From an uncultured Clostridia bacterium (GTDB taxonomy: Bacteria; Bacillota; Clostridia; Oscillospirales; Ruminococcaceae): a stretch of DNA of 62,819 nucleotides. The stretch's first letter is position 1. Each line of letters opens with the position of its first letter. The notes below the pieces were generated by a model. The model saw only the letters and a program-made list of their open reading frames with translations. It had not been told where the DNA came from and made no database searches. Below are positions 38,649 through 47,387 of the stretch, piece after piece. The position numbers and the translations under genes were made by a program. The DNA lies in NCBI GenBank assembly GCA_947586185.1, contig CANPXN010000012.1, positions 1 through 62,819 of the forward strand. Direction: 5' to 3'.

Positions 38649-38678
38649 ATTATATCACATGTAAATATACACAGTCAA
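38649..38678 (-). promoter_or_regulatory. Promoter of the BceRS genes
   Basis: Minus-strand TTGACT and TATAAT with an 18-nt spacer, about 110 nt before the regulator start. Confidence 0.7.
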
Positions 38679-38732
38679 CAAACGAATAAAGCTTCCGTTT
38701 TAAATTAAATTTTTATAAATGTAAAATTTGTA

Positions 38733-38761
38733 TTGAAATTTGCCTAATGATAGTGTATAAT
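38733..38761 (+). promoter_or_regulatory. Promoter of glyA
   Basis: TTGAAA and TATAAT with a 17-nt spacer, 38 nt before the glyA start. Confidence 0.8.
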
Positions 38762-38799
38762 AAAATAAGAATTTTTGAATAATGAAAGGAATTTCTGGA

Positions 38800-40053
38800 A
38801 TGTACGAGAATATTATTGATTCAATAGGATTTGTTTCTAAGTCCGACCCTGAGGTTGGAGAAGCAATGGGCAAAGAGCTTGCAAGACAGAAGAGAAACCT
38901 TGAGCTTATCGCAAGCGAAAACATCGTTTCACCGGAAGTAATGGCTGCAATGGGTTCTGTGCTTACAAACAAGTATGCGGAAGGTTATCCTGGCAAGCGT
39001 TATTACGGCGGATGCGAATATGTTGACATTGTTGAGAATATTGCCATTGAAAGAGCTAAAAAGCTTTTCGGCGCAAAATATGCAAATGTACAGGCTCATT
39101 CCGGAGCGCAGGCTAATACAGCCGTTTACTTTGCATTAATAGAACCTGGCGATACCGTTCTCGGTATGAGTCTTGCCCACGGCGGACACCTTACTCATGG
39201 TTCACCTGTAAACCTTTCCGGTAAATACTTCAACTTTATTTCATACGGTCTGGGAGACGATGAAAAAATTGATTATGACAAGGTTGAACAGCTCGCTAAG
39301 GAAAATAAGCCAAAGCTCATTGTTGCAGGCGCAAGCGCATATCCAAGAGTTATTGACTTCAAAAGACTTTCTGAAATTGCTAAGTCTGTAGGCGCTTACC
39401 TCATGGTTGATATGGCGCATATTGCAGGCCTTGTAGCTGCCGGATGCCACCCGTCACCGGTAGGATATGCTGATGTTGTTACAACTACAACACATAAGAC
39501 TCTCAGAGGCCCAAGAGGCGGACTTATCCTTACAAATGATGAGGAGCTTGCTAAAAAAATCAACAAGGCTATTTTCCCTGGAATCCAGGGTGGTCCTTTA
39601 ATGCACGTAATCGCAGGCAAGGCTGTATGCTTCGGTGAAGCTTTAAAGCCTGAGTTTAAGGCATATCAGCAGAATGTTGTAAAAAATGCACAGGCTCTCG
39701 CATCCGGTCTTGTAAAAAGAGGCTTTAACCTCGTTTCAGGTGGTACTGACAATCACCTTATGCTTGTTGATTTAAGACCGTTCAGCATTACAGGCAAGGA
39801 GCTTGAACATCGTCTTGACGAGGTATATATTACTGTTAATAAAAACGCTATCCCTAACGACCCTGAAAAGCCGTTTGTTACAAGCGGTCTGAGAATCGGC
39901 ACTCCTGCTGTTACAACAAGAGGTCTTGATACAGACGATATGGAAAAGATCGCTGAGTATATTTATCTTGCAGCAACTGACTTTGAAAATAAAGCTGACG
40001 AGATTCGTGCCGGCGTAACTGCTATATGCAAGGAACATCCTTTGTACGAATAA
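38800..40053 (+). CDS. glyA: Serine hydroxymethyltransferase
   Basis: 417 residues. PLP enzyme interconverting serine and glycine with tetrahydrofolate. The PLP-lysine motif [16 protein letters not shown] lies near residue 228; [10 protein letters not shown] and [17 protein letters not shown] are typical. ATG at 38800 is placed 10 nt after AAAGGA; the ATG at 38782 overlaps that site and has none. Monocistronic, divergent from BceRS. Confidence 0.95.
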   Translation: MYENIIDSIGFVSKSDPEVGEAMGKELARQKRNLELIASENIVSPEVMAAMGSVLTNKYAEGYPGKRYYGGCEYVDIVENIAIERAKKLFGAKYANVQAHSGAQANTAVYFALIEPGDTVLGMSLAHGGHLTHGSPVNLSGKYFNFISYGLGDDEKIDYDKVEQLAKENKPKLIVAGASAYPRVIDFKRLSEIAKSVGAYLMVDMAHIAGLVAAGCHPSPVGYADVVTTTTHKTLRGPRGGLILTNDEELAKKINKAIFPGIQGGPLMHVIAGKAVCFGEALKPEFKAYQQNVVKNAQALASGLVKRGFNLVSGGTDNHLMLVDLRPFSITGKELEHRLDEVYITVNKNAIPNDPEKPFVTSGLRIGTPAVTTRGLDTDDMEKIAEYIYLAATDFENKADEIRAGVTAICKEHPLYE

Positions 40054-40069
40054 TATTCATCTTCAATAA

Positions 40070-40196
40070 GGGGCTTGCCCCGTCATTCAACTTGGACAAG
40101 GTGCGGCTTTACCCACACGGAGTATCCAGTGAGGAATTATATCACTCACTGGATATGGAAATGGCTCCCGCTTTTTAGGTGGGGGAAGCATCTTAA
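40070..40196 (+). mobile_element. Structured element resembling an IS200/IS605 end, without transposase
   Basis: Three hairpins in 127 bp: GGGGCTTGCCCC (40070-40081), an 11-bp stem TATCCAGTGAG/CTCACTGGATA (40123-40155), and CCCGC/GTGGG with flanking CT and GA (40163-40186). The segment GTGCGGCTTTACCC...CACACGGAGTATCC followed by GGCTCCCGC...GGTGGGGGAAGC recalls right ends (and guide-RNA 3' ends) of TnpB-carrying IS605 elements. No ORF is present. May be a non-autonomous palindrome-associated element or a structured RNA. Confidence 0.45.
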
Positions 40197-40216
40197 CATA
40201 AGTTATAAATAACTTC

Positions 40217-40248
40217 GGCGGCAGTTTTATTTCTGCCGCCATTTTATT
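40217..40248 (+). terminator. GC-rich terminator between glyA and rarA
   Basis: GGCGGCAG and CTGCCGCC (8 bp, 8-nt loop) are followed by ATTTTATT. It ends immediately before the rarA ribosome binding site (GGAGG), so rarA either depends on read-through or the hairpin modulates translation. Confidence 0.7.
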
Positions 40249-40260
40249 GGAGGACTGCCA

Positions 40261-41529
40261 ATGAACTCACCTCTTGCTGACAGAATAAGACCAAAATCCC
40301 TGAACGAGGTTGTGGGACAGCCTCATCTGCTCGGAGACGGAAAACCTCTAAGAAAAATTATTGACAGCGGACAGATACCAAATATGATTTTTTACGGTCC
40401 TTCAGGAACCGGAAAAACAACTGTTGCAAGAATCATAGCCGAAAATACAAATATGTGTCTTCATAAACTAAACGGTACTTCTGCTTCAACTGCGGATATT
40501 AAAAACATTGTTGCGGAGCTGGGAATGTTTTCGGGTGCTGACGGGATTCTGCTATATCTTGATGAGATACAGTATCTTAATAAAAAACAGCAGCAAAGCC
40601 TTCTTGAATACATTGAAAACGGTCAGATCACCTTAATAGCGTCTACTACTGAAAATCCCTATTTTTCAGTGTTCAACGCTGTCATAAGTCGTTCAACAGT
40701 GTTTGAATTTAAACCTCCGGAACCTGCTGAAACCCGAAAGGCTGTAGAAAGAGCATATGACATACTTGCAAATGAAAAACATATGAAAATTATCCTTGAA
40801 AACGGCGTTGCAGACCATATTTCAGTAGTATGCGGCGGAGATGTAAGAAAAGCTGTAAACACCGTCGAGCTGAGTGTTCTTGCCGGGGAAATATCCGCAG
40901 ATTCTATAACTGTTACAATGGAAGCGGCAGAAAGTCTTGCACAGCGAAGCAATATGCGGTATGACCGTGACGGAGATCAGCATTACGACTATCTGTCCGC
41001 TTTGCAAAAGTCAATAAGAGGATCTGATGAAAATGCGGCTATTCACTATGCGGCACGGCTTATTGAAGCCGGAGATATAATTTCCCTTTCAAGGAGACTT
41101 CTTGTTATAGCATCTGAGGATGTAGGACTTGCATATCCAAGCGCTGTTTCAATAGTAAAGTCCTGCGTTGACTCCGCCATGCAGCTGGGTCTACCCGAGG
41201 CGAGGATCCCTCTTGCCCAGGCTGTTATACTTCTTGCAACAGCTCCTAAATCTAACAGCGCATATATGGCTATAAACTCAGCACTTCAGGATATTAAAAA
41301 TGGGCTTGCTGGAGATATTCCAAGGAATCTCCAAAACAAGCATTTTGATGGCGAAGATGCGACAGTCAAGGGACAGTACTATTTATACCCTCATGATTAC
41401 CCTAATCACTATATACAGCAGCAGTATTTACCAGACAATATTAAAAATAAAATTTATTATAAATATGGCGATAACAAGCAGGAACAGGCTGCAAAGCTAT
41501 ATTGGGATAAAATTAAAAAGAGTAAGTAA
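40261..41529 (+). CDS. rarA: Replication-associated recombination protein A (RarA/MgsA)
   Basis: 422-residue AAA+ clamp-loader-like ATPase acting at stalled replication forks. Walker A FYGPSGTGKTT near residue 44, Walker B LLYLDEIQ, sensor 1 STTENP, then the conserved C-terminal domain with DHYDYLSALQ-like segment and APKSNSAY. Start ATG 40261 follows GGAGG. Confidence 0.93.
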   Translation: MNSPLADRIRPKSLNEVVGQPHLLGDGKPLRKIIDSGQIPNMIFYGPSGTGKTTVARIIAENTNMCLHKLNGTSASTADIKNIVAELGMFSGADGILLYLDEIQYLNKKQQQSLLEYIENGQITLIASTTENPYFSVFNAVISRSTVFEFKPPEPAETRKAVERAYDILANEKHMKIILENGVADHISVVCGGDVRKAVNTVELSVLAGEISADSITVTMEAAESLAQRSNMRYDRDGDQHYDYLSALQKSIRGSDENAAIHYAARLIEAGDIISLSRRLLVIASEDVGLAYPSAVSIVKSCVDSAMQLGLPEARIPLAQAVILLATAPKSNSAYMAINSALQDIKNGLAGDIPRNLQNKHFDGEDATVKGQYYLYPHDYPNHYIQQQYLPDNIKNKIYYKYGDNKQEQAAKLYWDKIKKSK

Positions 41530-41560
41530 CAGACTTCTTGAAAATTCTCATAAAACATAA

Positions 41561-41595
41561 AAAGCCGGAAGTATTATCAAAACTTCCGGCTATTA
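41561..41595 (+). terminator. Terminator after rarA
   Basis: AAGCCGGAAGT and ACTTCCGGCT form a stem of about 10 bp with a 9-nt loop, followed by ATTATTAAT. It lies between rarA and the convergent tRNA gene. Confidence 0.8.
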
Positions 41596-41599
41596 TTAA

Positions 41600-41676
41600 T
41601 GGCGTTCCCGAGGTGATTCGAACACCCGACCTACCGCTTAGGAGGCGGTCGCTCTATCCAGCTGAGCTACGGAAAC
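41600..41676 (-). tRNA. tRNA-Arg (anticodon CCU), CCA encoded
   Basis: Full cloverleaf on the minus strand: acceptor GTTTCCG/CGGGAAC, anticodon stem ACCGC/GCGGT with loop CTCCTAA, T loop GTTCGAAT, encoded CCA. Reads AGG codons. Confidence 0.95.
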
Positions 41677-41695
41677 ATAATAAACACATGAACTA

Positions 41696-41723
41696 ATTAT
41701 ACCACATTTTTGAAAAATGTCAA
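41696..41723 (-). promoter_or_regulatory. Promoter of tRNA-Arg(CCU)
   Basis: Minus-strand TTGACA and TATAAT, 16-nt spacer, 20 nt upstream of the tRNA. Confidence 0.85.
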
Positions 41724-41750
41724 GCACAAAAGTGAAAATTAATTTTAAAC

Positions 41751-41815
41751 AACAACCCTCAAAATATTCTGATGATTGATAAAACAATTAAACATAATTT
41801 TGAAGGTTGTTTTTA
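41751..41815 (-). terminator. Terminator after DUF2752 gene
   Basis: AACAACCCTCAAAAT and ATTTTGAAGGTTGTT pair with one mismatch over a long loop, with T-rich flank, just below the DUF2752 stop. Confidence 0.6.
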
Positions 41816-41819
41816 GTAT

Positions 41820-42209
41820 CTAATTAAACCCTGTGCCTAAATTTCTTAAAAAATAGAACGCCAGCATAATTCCTAAAAAAATATACCAGAATGTGCAGCT
41901 TCGAGGAATTATTTTTTTGCACTTCCCTGCCGCTTTAAAAAGTATTTCAATGTAAAACGCTACAAGCAATACAGCGCCGAAAGGTACAATAGGATTATAG
42001 TAAAGCGCTTTGATAATATGCCCTGACGACAGCAGCATAAAACTTCTCGTACCTCCGCAGCCGGGACAATAATAGCCTGTAAGGGTATAGAATACGCATC
42101 CCGGATGAAGCCCCGGACGCAATATAATAAGTCTGCAAATTATAACTAAAATTATTACGCATACAGGTATTGCTGCGGCAGTGATCCTGTATTTTTTTAC
42201 ATTCTTCAT
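41820..42209 (-). CDS. DUF2752 family membrane protein
   Basis: 129 residues with about three membrane helices. The family motif is CVFYTLTGYYCPGCGGTRSF (cysteine, then CPGCGGTR) after the first helix. Function unknown. ATG 42209 follows GAGG closely; it overlaps or abuts the upstream deacetylase gene (stop at 42217), so both form one unit. Confidence 0.85.
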   Translation of the reverse strand: MKNVKKYRITAAAIPVCVIILVIICRLIILRPGLHPGCVFYTLTGYYCPGCGGTRSFMLLSSGHIIKALYYNPIVPFGAVLLVAFYIEILFKAAGKCKKIIPRSCTFWYIFLGIMLAFYFLRNLGTGFN

Positions 42210-42216
42210 TGCTACC

Positions 42217-43080
42217 TCACTCAATAAGCATTCTTTTCATAAAGCTTTCTGTTGAAACATTCTGAGGTCTGTTATATCGGTTCAGACCAAAAAGGCAATC
42301 CGGATCACGGGTTATGTAATTAGGCTTTTCAAAGCATGTTAAAGTTGCAAGAAAACCCATATCCTTTAGAATCGGTATGCTTTCTTCTGATATGTACCCA
42401 TAAGGATATGCAAAAACTATCGGAGCTGTGCCGGTATTTATCTGCATAAGATTCTGGCATAATCCCACATCCTGAGTCAATATCTCCGCATATTCTTCGT
42501 TCGTTTCATAACTAAGCTTGCTGCATCCTTTTCGGACATTATTTGAGTGCATATTGTATGTATGATTTCCAAACTCAATTTGTCCGCTGGAACGTGCGTT
42601 TTTTATATCCTCCCATGTAAGATATGAATAAGAGGAAACATGGCTGTCGTTTTCAGCTAAAATTTCAGTATACTGCCCCACAATTGAGATGGTAGCTTTC
42701 ATATCATATTTTTCAAGCAAAGGAAGAAGATTGGAAACATTGTTATAAAACCCATCGTCAAGAGTAATCATTACAGGCTTTTCCGGAAGAGGCTTACCAT
42801 AATATACATAATTTATAAGATCCTCCACAAATACAGAGCTGTAATTATTATTACTTAAATATTTCAGGTCGTTTTCAACTGTTTCAGGCGTTACCTTATA
42901 ATCATCATAAAATGTCGCATTTTCAGTTATACTGTGATACATTATTATAGGCAAAAAAACACGCTCAGCCTGCGGCTCTGTTTCTTTTGCAAATACAGTA
43001 ATACCGGCAGCCACTGCTATAAGAATAATATCAAATACCATAATTCTTATAAGCTTTTTTAAATTACAGCAATGAAACAT
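42217..43080 (-). CDS. Membrane-anchored polysaccharide deacetylase
   Basis: 287 residues with an uncleaved or signal helix (residues 10-28) then a NodB-type domain: metal motif TLDDGFYNN, and FGNHTYNMH supplying the histidines. Targets would be cell-wall or surface N-acetylated glycans outside the membrane. Good ribosome site (AAAGGAGGA). Divergent from spoIIP. Confidence 0.88.
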   Translation of the reverse strand: MFHCCNLKKLIRIMVFDIILIAVAAGITVFAKETEPQAERVFLPIIMYHSITENATFYDDYKVTPETVENDLKYLSNNNYSSVFVEDLINYVYYGKPLPEKPVMITLDDGFYNNVSNLLPLLEKYDMKATISIVGQYTEILAENDSHVSSYSYLTWEDIKNARSSGQIEFGNHTYNMHSNNVRKGCSKLSYETNEEYAEILTQDVGLCQNLMQINTGTAPIVFAYPYGYISEESIPILKDMGFLATLTCFEKPNYITRDPDCLFGLNRYNRPQNVSTESFMKRMLIE

Positions 43081-43211
43081 AGAAATTCCTCCTTTGTATA
43101 TTTATATAGAGGTTCATATAAATCTATGCGCATAAGAAGAAGGTTTATTGAATATAATCTGTATATAGAGCCAATATTAAGGATATGACTCTCTAAAAAG
43201 GAGATGGTTAC

Positions 43212-44303
43212 ATGCGCAGAAGAACAAGATCCCGTAAAAAATATTTTATAGGGGCATGCTTTGCAGCAATGCTTATAACACCTATGGCTGCCGCTGCGAT
43301 GACAAAGGCAGCTCCTAAAATAACTTCTACAGCAGGCAGAATTGCAGCAAACAATACAGAAGTGGAACTAATCGACGGCGAAGAGGACTTTCTGTCCTAT
43401 GGCTACGGATATGCCATGGAATCCGAAAAAAGTGTACAAGCTGATACAAAAACGGATTCAGAAATTGATCCGGGACCAAAGCCATATCCTGAAAGTCTTG
43501 ACGATAATGACGGAGATATATACAAAACCGAATTTGGAAAATACAGCGGCTCAAAGTATTTCTCACTGGATAATGGAGGTCAGGTAAAAAACCTCTCAGA
43601 CAAAACAAACGGTACCCTCCTTGAAGAAAGCCGTAAGCAGCCGGAATTTAAAATAGAACTAAACGCTGAACCACAGGTGCTTATAATGCATACCCACACA
43701 ACAGAAAGCTTTGAGCCTTATGAGCGTGATTTTTATGATTCAAGCTTTAATTACCGCACAACTGATCCCCAAAAAAATGTTGTAATGATAGGCGATCAAA
43801 TTACAAAACAGCTTGAAGACGCCGGAATAAACGTTATACATAATTCAACAATTCATGATTATCCGTCATACAACGGTTCATATGACAGAAGTGCAGTTAC
43901 AGTTAAAAAGATACTTGAAGAAAATCCTTCTATAAAAGTGGTTCTTGACATTCACCGTGACGCAATATCTTCAAATGGAACGCTGATACAGCCTACTATT
44001 GAAATTGACGGCAAAAAATCAGCGCAGGTAATGATTATTTCTGGATGCGATGACGGAACAATGGATATGCCGAATTATATGAAAAACTTCAGATTTGCAG
44101 CACTGCTCCAACAGCAAATGGAAAACAATTATCCGGGACTTGCAAGGCCTGTACTTTTTGACTACAGAAAATACAATCAAAACCTTACAACCGGAAGCCT
44201 TCTTATTGAAGTGGGAACTCACGGCAATACCCTTGAACAGGTATCATATGCCGGAGAGCTTTTCGGAAAATCTCTGGCAGATACGCTGAAACAGCTTACG
44301 TAG
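43212..44303 (+). CDS. spoIIP: Stage II sporulation protein P
   Basis: 363 residues. N-terminal membrane anchor (about residues 12-30), a variable linker, and the amidase/endopeptidase domain with zinc-ligand motifs LIMHTHTTESF, DIHRDAI and LLIEVGTHGNT. SpoIIP degrades septal peptidoglycan during engulfment with SpoIID and SpoIIM. Shows that the host belongs to a spore-forming lineage. ATG follows AAAGGAGATGG. Confidence 0.93.
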   Translation: MRRRTRSRKKYFIGACFAAMLITPMAAAAMTKAAPKITSTAGRIAANNTEVELIDGEEDFLSYGYGYAMESEKSVQADTKTDSEIDPGPKPYPESLDDNDGDIYKTEFGKYSGSKYFSLDNGGQVKNLSDKTNGTLLEESRKQPEFKIELNAEPQVLIMHTHTTESFEPYERDFYDSSFNYRTTDPQKNVVMIGDQITKQLEDAGINVIHNSTIHDYPSYNGSYDRSAVTVKKILEENPSIKVVLDIHRDAISSNGTLIQPTIEIDGKKSAQVMIISGCDDGTMDMPNYMKNFRFAALLQQQMENNYPGLARPVLFDYRKYNQNLTTGSLLIEVGTHGNTLEQVSYAGELFGKSLADTLKQLT

Positions 44304-44315
44304 GAGTTGAAATAA

Positions 44316-44645
44316 ATGGACCTTAAAAAAAGAAGAAAAGTTATAAAAAGAGCCACAATATTTACCATTGGAATTTACATCATTCTTAATGGTTTTATTT
44401 GTGGCATGCTGAAAGCATATTTAAAATCACATAATGCAGTAAGCAAGGATCAGCTTGTAGCTGCTGTATATACTGAAAATGACAACAAAGCTGACCTAAA
44501 GATCCTTGACAAAAATTTTGTGCTGGATAAAGGTATTGTTAAAGACAGTAAAATCTGTATGGCTGCATACACGCTTATGCCGGACAGAACCAAGGCTGCA
44601 TTAGAAATTATTTTGCATATGGATAGACTCCTTGATGGTCAATAA
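44316..44645 (+). CDS. Hypothetical small membrane-anchored protein
   Basis: 109 residues, family not recognised. A basic start (MDLKKRRKVIKR) and one membrane helix (residues 13-35) precede a soluble domain with LVAAVYTENDNKADLK. It begins 12 nt after spoIIP, behind GGAG, and is probably cotranscribed, suggesting a sporulation-stage envelope role. Its 3' end overlaps the convergent gene by 38 bp. Confidence 0.65.
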   Translation: MDLKKRRKVIKRATIFTIGIYIILNGFICGMLKAYLKSHNAVSKDQLVAAVYTENDNKADLKILDKNFVLDKGIVKDSKICMAAYTLMPDRTKAALEIILHMDRLLDGQ

Positions 44646-45207
44646 TATTCACAGTCTGATATTTCAGAAAATCATTATCCTTGAAATGGTTTAGTTCTCC
44701 CCTATATATTAGCTCAGCCGATTCTATATGTCTGAAATCCTCTGGAGTCTGAAGGCATACCGGCTTTTTTATATTCAAATTTATTCCGGACTTTTCCATG
44801 ATATGCCCTACAAACTGAGAACAGACAAATTTATTTTTTCTTTTATATCTAATATGGAAGAGCATCAATCCCAGGCCTATACAGTTATACGAATAATACT
44901 GACGGTTTGTTTTAAAGTGCTCCAAATTTTTCATAAAAAGTTTTTTCTGTTCGTATGTAACCGGTATTCTATAAACCTCGCAAGGTATATTATTAAATTT
45001 TCCAAGAGTTCCCTTCCCAATTACTTCCCTGTTAAATGTGGCTGGCAAAGGATGACGGGGATTATTTCTGCAAAAACTATACATTTCGTTCAAATGGCAA
45101 TCGCAAGATATTGAAACGTGATTATACGGTTTCCTTGTAAAGAACTTTAATATACTTGCTATACGTGTGCCAGTCTGACATACAAGAATATAAATATAAT
45201 CGTTCAA
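44608..45207 (-). CDS. Permuted NlpC/P60-like (YiiX-type) protein
   Basis: 199 residues. An early histidine in KPYNHVSIS and a later cysteine in KFVCSQFVGHIMEKSG match the order of circularly permuted papain-fold (YiiX/YaeF-like) hydrolases. No signal peptide. The start is a TTG 5-6 nt after GAGGTG; no nearby ATG. Family call rests on two motifs only. Confidence 0.6.
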   Translation of the reverse strand: MNDYIYILVCQTGTRIASILKFFTRKPYNHVSISCDCHLNEMYSFCRNNPRHPLPATFNREVIGKGTLGKFNNIPCEVYRIPVTYEQKKLFMKNLEHFKTNRQYYSYNCIGLGLMLFHIRYKRKNKFVCSQFVGHIMEKSGINLNIKKPVCLQTPEDFRHIESAELIYRGELNHFKDNDFLKYQTVNIIDHQGVYPYAK

Positions 45208-45271
45208 AACTACACCTCAAACCTATCAAATAGTAAGTTTAAAAAATACTTTATTATTATAGCATAGATAC

Positions 45272-45300
45272 TTGAAAATTTCAAGATAATGTGCTATAAT
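45272..45300 (+). promoter_or_regulatory. Promoter of tRNA-Arg(CCG)
   Basis: TTGAAA and TATAAT with a 17-nt spacer, 17 nt before the tRNA. Confidence 0.8.
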
Positions 45301-45317
45301 TTTTTAGTAATATATTT

Positions 45318-45394
45318 GCGCTTATAGCTCAGCTGGATAGAGCAGCAGCCTCCGACGCTGCGTGCCGCAGGTTCAAATCCTGTTAAGCGCACCA
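45318..45394 (+). tRNA. tRNA-Arg (anticodon CCG), CCA encoded
   Basis: Acceptor GCGCTTA/TAAGCGC, anticodon stem GCAGC/GCTGC with loop CTCCGAC (anticodon CCG), T loop TTCAAAT and encoded CCA. Reads CGG. Confidence 0.95.
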
Positions 45395-45416
45395 TGTGCG
45401 TGACCGCACAGACAAT

Positions 45417-45452
45417 TCGGATATCACTTTTGTGGTATCCGTTTTCTTTTTG
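45417..45452 (+). terminator. Terminator after tRNA-Arg(CCG)
   Basis: CGGATATCAC and GTGGTATCCG pair with one small imperfection and are followed by TTTTCTTTTT. Confidence 0.8.
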
Positions 45453-45484
45453 ACTCGACCGGTTATCATTCATCAATTATAGAT

Positions 45485-46780
45485 TTAATTCATATCGCCG
45501 TTTGCCGGATTATCTATCACTCTCCCGTTTTCTGCAAAACGTGAGCCATGACAGGAACAGTCCCAGGAATGCTCAGCGCTGTTCCACTTTAATGCACACC
45601 CAAGATGCGGGCATCTTCTGATTGTCGGGGTAAGAATCCCCTTAACAGCTTCAAAGCAGTTTACTGCAAGCTGAGGTGTCATGATACTCCTTGATGGATC
45701 GAATATTTCAGCAAATTCATTTTTCCTGCCTATAACTGCATCACTTAAAATCATTGATGAAAGCATTGCTCCAGTCATTCCCCACTTGTTGAAGCCGCTT
45801 GAAACATATAAATCATTTGTGCGTGAAGAATATCTGCCAATATAAGGCATACCGTCAAGACTCATGCAGTCCTGAGTAGCCCAGCATGCTGTTTCCTCTG
45901 CTCCGGGATAGTGCTTTTCTGCAAAGCTTCTCAGCTCCTGCCAGCATCCGCCTTTTTTGCCGGTTCGATGGGAGCCTCCTCCAAGAATTAGCTTGTTCCC
46001 ATAATTTCTGAATGAATAGCCGGTTTTGCTTTCGTCTACATACATTCCGCCGACATCCTGAGCATTTTCGAGGGAAATAGCATATGAACGATGCTGATAA
46101 AGCTTGAGAAAATAAAATCCATGCTTATTTATAAAAGGAAAATGCGTTGTAACAATAATCTTATCCGCATACACTTCTCCCCTGTCCGTAACAGCTGTAT
46201 TCCCTTTCATTTCACGAACGAAAGTATTTTCGTATATATTAAGCTTAGAAACAATTCCGGAAACGAATTTAAGGGGATTAAACTGTGCCTGACCCGGAAA
46301 CATTACAGCTCCGGCAATTTTAAACGGCAGAGGCGTTTCCTGACAAAATTCTGCTTTATAACCGATTTTTTCAAGAGCATCAAGCTCTGCTTCAAGTATA
46401 GCTCTGTTGCTCAGCGAATAGACAAAATTATCCTTTAACTCATAGTCGCATTCAATATCTTTGCATAAAGCGGCATATTCATCAAAGGCAGCTTTATTGG
46501 CTTTAAGATATAGCGCAGCTGTCTTAGTTCCATAGCTTTTACTGAGCTTACTGTATATAAGTCCATGCTGATAGGTTATCTTTGCAGTTGTGTTTCCGGT
46601 CGTACCACTGCATATTCTGTCCTTTTCCACAAGTATGCAGTCAACACCCTTACTTTTCAGCATATACGCAGTAAGAATACCGGACAGACCTCCGCCTATA
46701 ATCAAAACGTCCGTTCTTACATTTCCTTCAAGAGTTGAAAACTCCGAAAGCTTTACAGTATCATTCCAGATCGAATTCAT
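45485..46780 (-). CDS. FAD-dependent oxidoreductase with C-terminal Rieske domain (YhfW-like)
   Basis: 431 residues. N-terminal FAD-binding loop VLIIGGGLSGILTAY near residue 26 within a DAO-type fold, and a C-terminal Rieske [2Fe-2S] domain with CPHLGCAL and CSCHGSRF (CXH and CX2H ligands). This matches the YhfW type of Bacillus. Substrate unknown. ATG 46780 follows GGAGGGG; the frame extends upstream into a repeat element (46801-46974) and that extension is rejected. Confidence 0.85.
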   Translation of the reverse strand: MNSIWNDTVKLSEFSTLEGNVRTDVLIIGGGLSGILTAYMLKSKGVDCILVEKDRICSGTTGNTTAKITYQHGLIYSKLSKSYGTKTAALYLKANKAAFDEYAALCKDIECDYELKDNFVYSLSNRAILEAELDALEKIGYKAEFCQETPLPFKIAGAVMFPGQAQFNPLKFVSGIVSKLNIYENTFVREMKGNTAVTDRGEVYADKIIVTTHFPFINKHGFYFLKLYQHRSYAISLENAQDVGGMYVDESKTGYSFRNYGNKLILGGGSHRTGKKGGCWQELRSFAEKHYPGAEETACWATQDCMSLDGMPYIGRYSSRTNDLYVSSGFNKWGMTGAMLSSMILSDAVIGRKNEFAEIFDPSRSIMTPQLAVNCFEAVKGILTPTIRRCPHLGCALKWNSAEHSWDCSCHGSRFAENGRVIDNPANGDMN

Positions 46781-46800
46781 TTTATTCCCCTCCTGCTTAG

Positions 46801-46974
46801 AGGCAACACCGCACAAAGATTGTGTGCATATTGCGCAGTCGGATTTTTCGTCAGATTGCATAAAAAGCTCGCAGGCATACTGGCGTATGTCAAGAGACTT
46901 TTGTGTGATATGACGGAAAATATGCAAGCAAGATGTGCGCAAAGCCGTAAGGCGTGCTTTGTGCGGTGTTGCCT
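46801..46974. repeat. Interspersed element with perfect 18-bp terminal inverted repeats, copy 2
   Basis: Ends AGGCAACACCGCACAAAG and CTTTGTGCGGTGTTGCCT are perfect inverses. The 138-bp interior has short inverted motifs (GTCGGATTTTTCGTCAG and TGACGGAAAA) but no gene. It shares ends and a GCAAAGCCGT subterminal motif with 18857-19001. Non-autonomous palindromic element, between a Rieske oxidoreductase gene and the trp promoter. Confidence 0.85.
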
Positions 46975-47043
46975 TAAATATTATTTCATTTACATCATAA
47001 GTTATTCGGAATTTATGCACATGAAAAATTTTTCAAAAAACTC

Positions 47044-47072
47044 TTGACAAATAAAATGTATTGTGATATATT
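47044..47072 (+). promoter_or_regulatory. trpE: Promoter of the trp operon
   Basis: TTGACA and TATATT with a 17-nt spacer, directly upstream of the T-box leader. Confidence 0.85.
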
Positions 47073-47089
47073 AAATTTAGTAAAAACCG

Positions 47090-47358
47090 ATGATTCGGAG
47101 ATAACGGCAGTAATGCTCCCACAGAGAACCTGCGGCGCTGAGAGTCAGGTGGAAAACAAGCTGTCAAATGGACCGAGGAGGGCGTATCAAAAGGCGCTTT
47201 GCGCTTAGTATATACGACGTTAAGGCATGCGTTAACTGCCAAGGGATATGTTAGTATCCTGATTCAAGTGTACGGCTTGTGCCGTAAATCAAGGTGGTAC
47301 CGCGGATATTTGATTATTCGTCCTTGACAGAATTTATTTTCTGTCAGGGACTTTTTTT
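47090..47358 (+). ncRNA. T-box riboswitch, tryptophan-specific
   Basis: The leader has the T-box core AAGGTGGTACCGCGG (47291-47305) that pairs with the uncharged tRNA acceptor end, then a terminator hairpin GTCCTTGACAG/CTGTCAGGGAC with seven T (47320-47358). The likely specifier is TGG at 47150-47152, in AGGTGGAAAAC of Stem I. With uncharged tRNA-Trp bound, the antiterminator forms and trpEGDCFBA is transcribed. Confidence 0.92.
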
Positions 47359-47387
47359 GTACCCTGACAGTAGGGAGGAAAAGTACT

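Noticed and set aside
46781-47020. 80-residue extension of the Rieske oxidoreductase
   Set aside because: Encoded by the repeat element at 46801-46974; the family N-terminus and ribosome site are at 46780.
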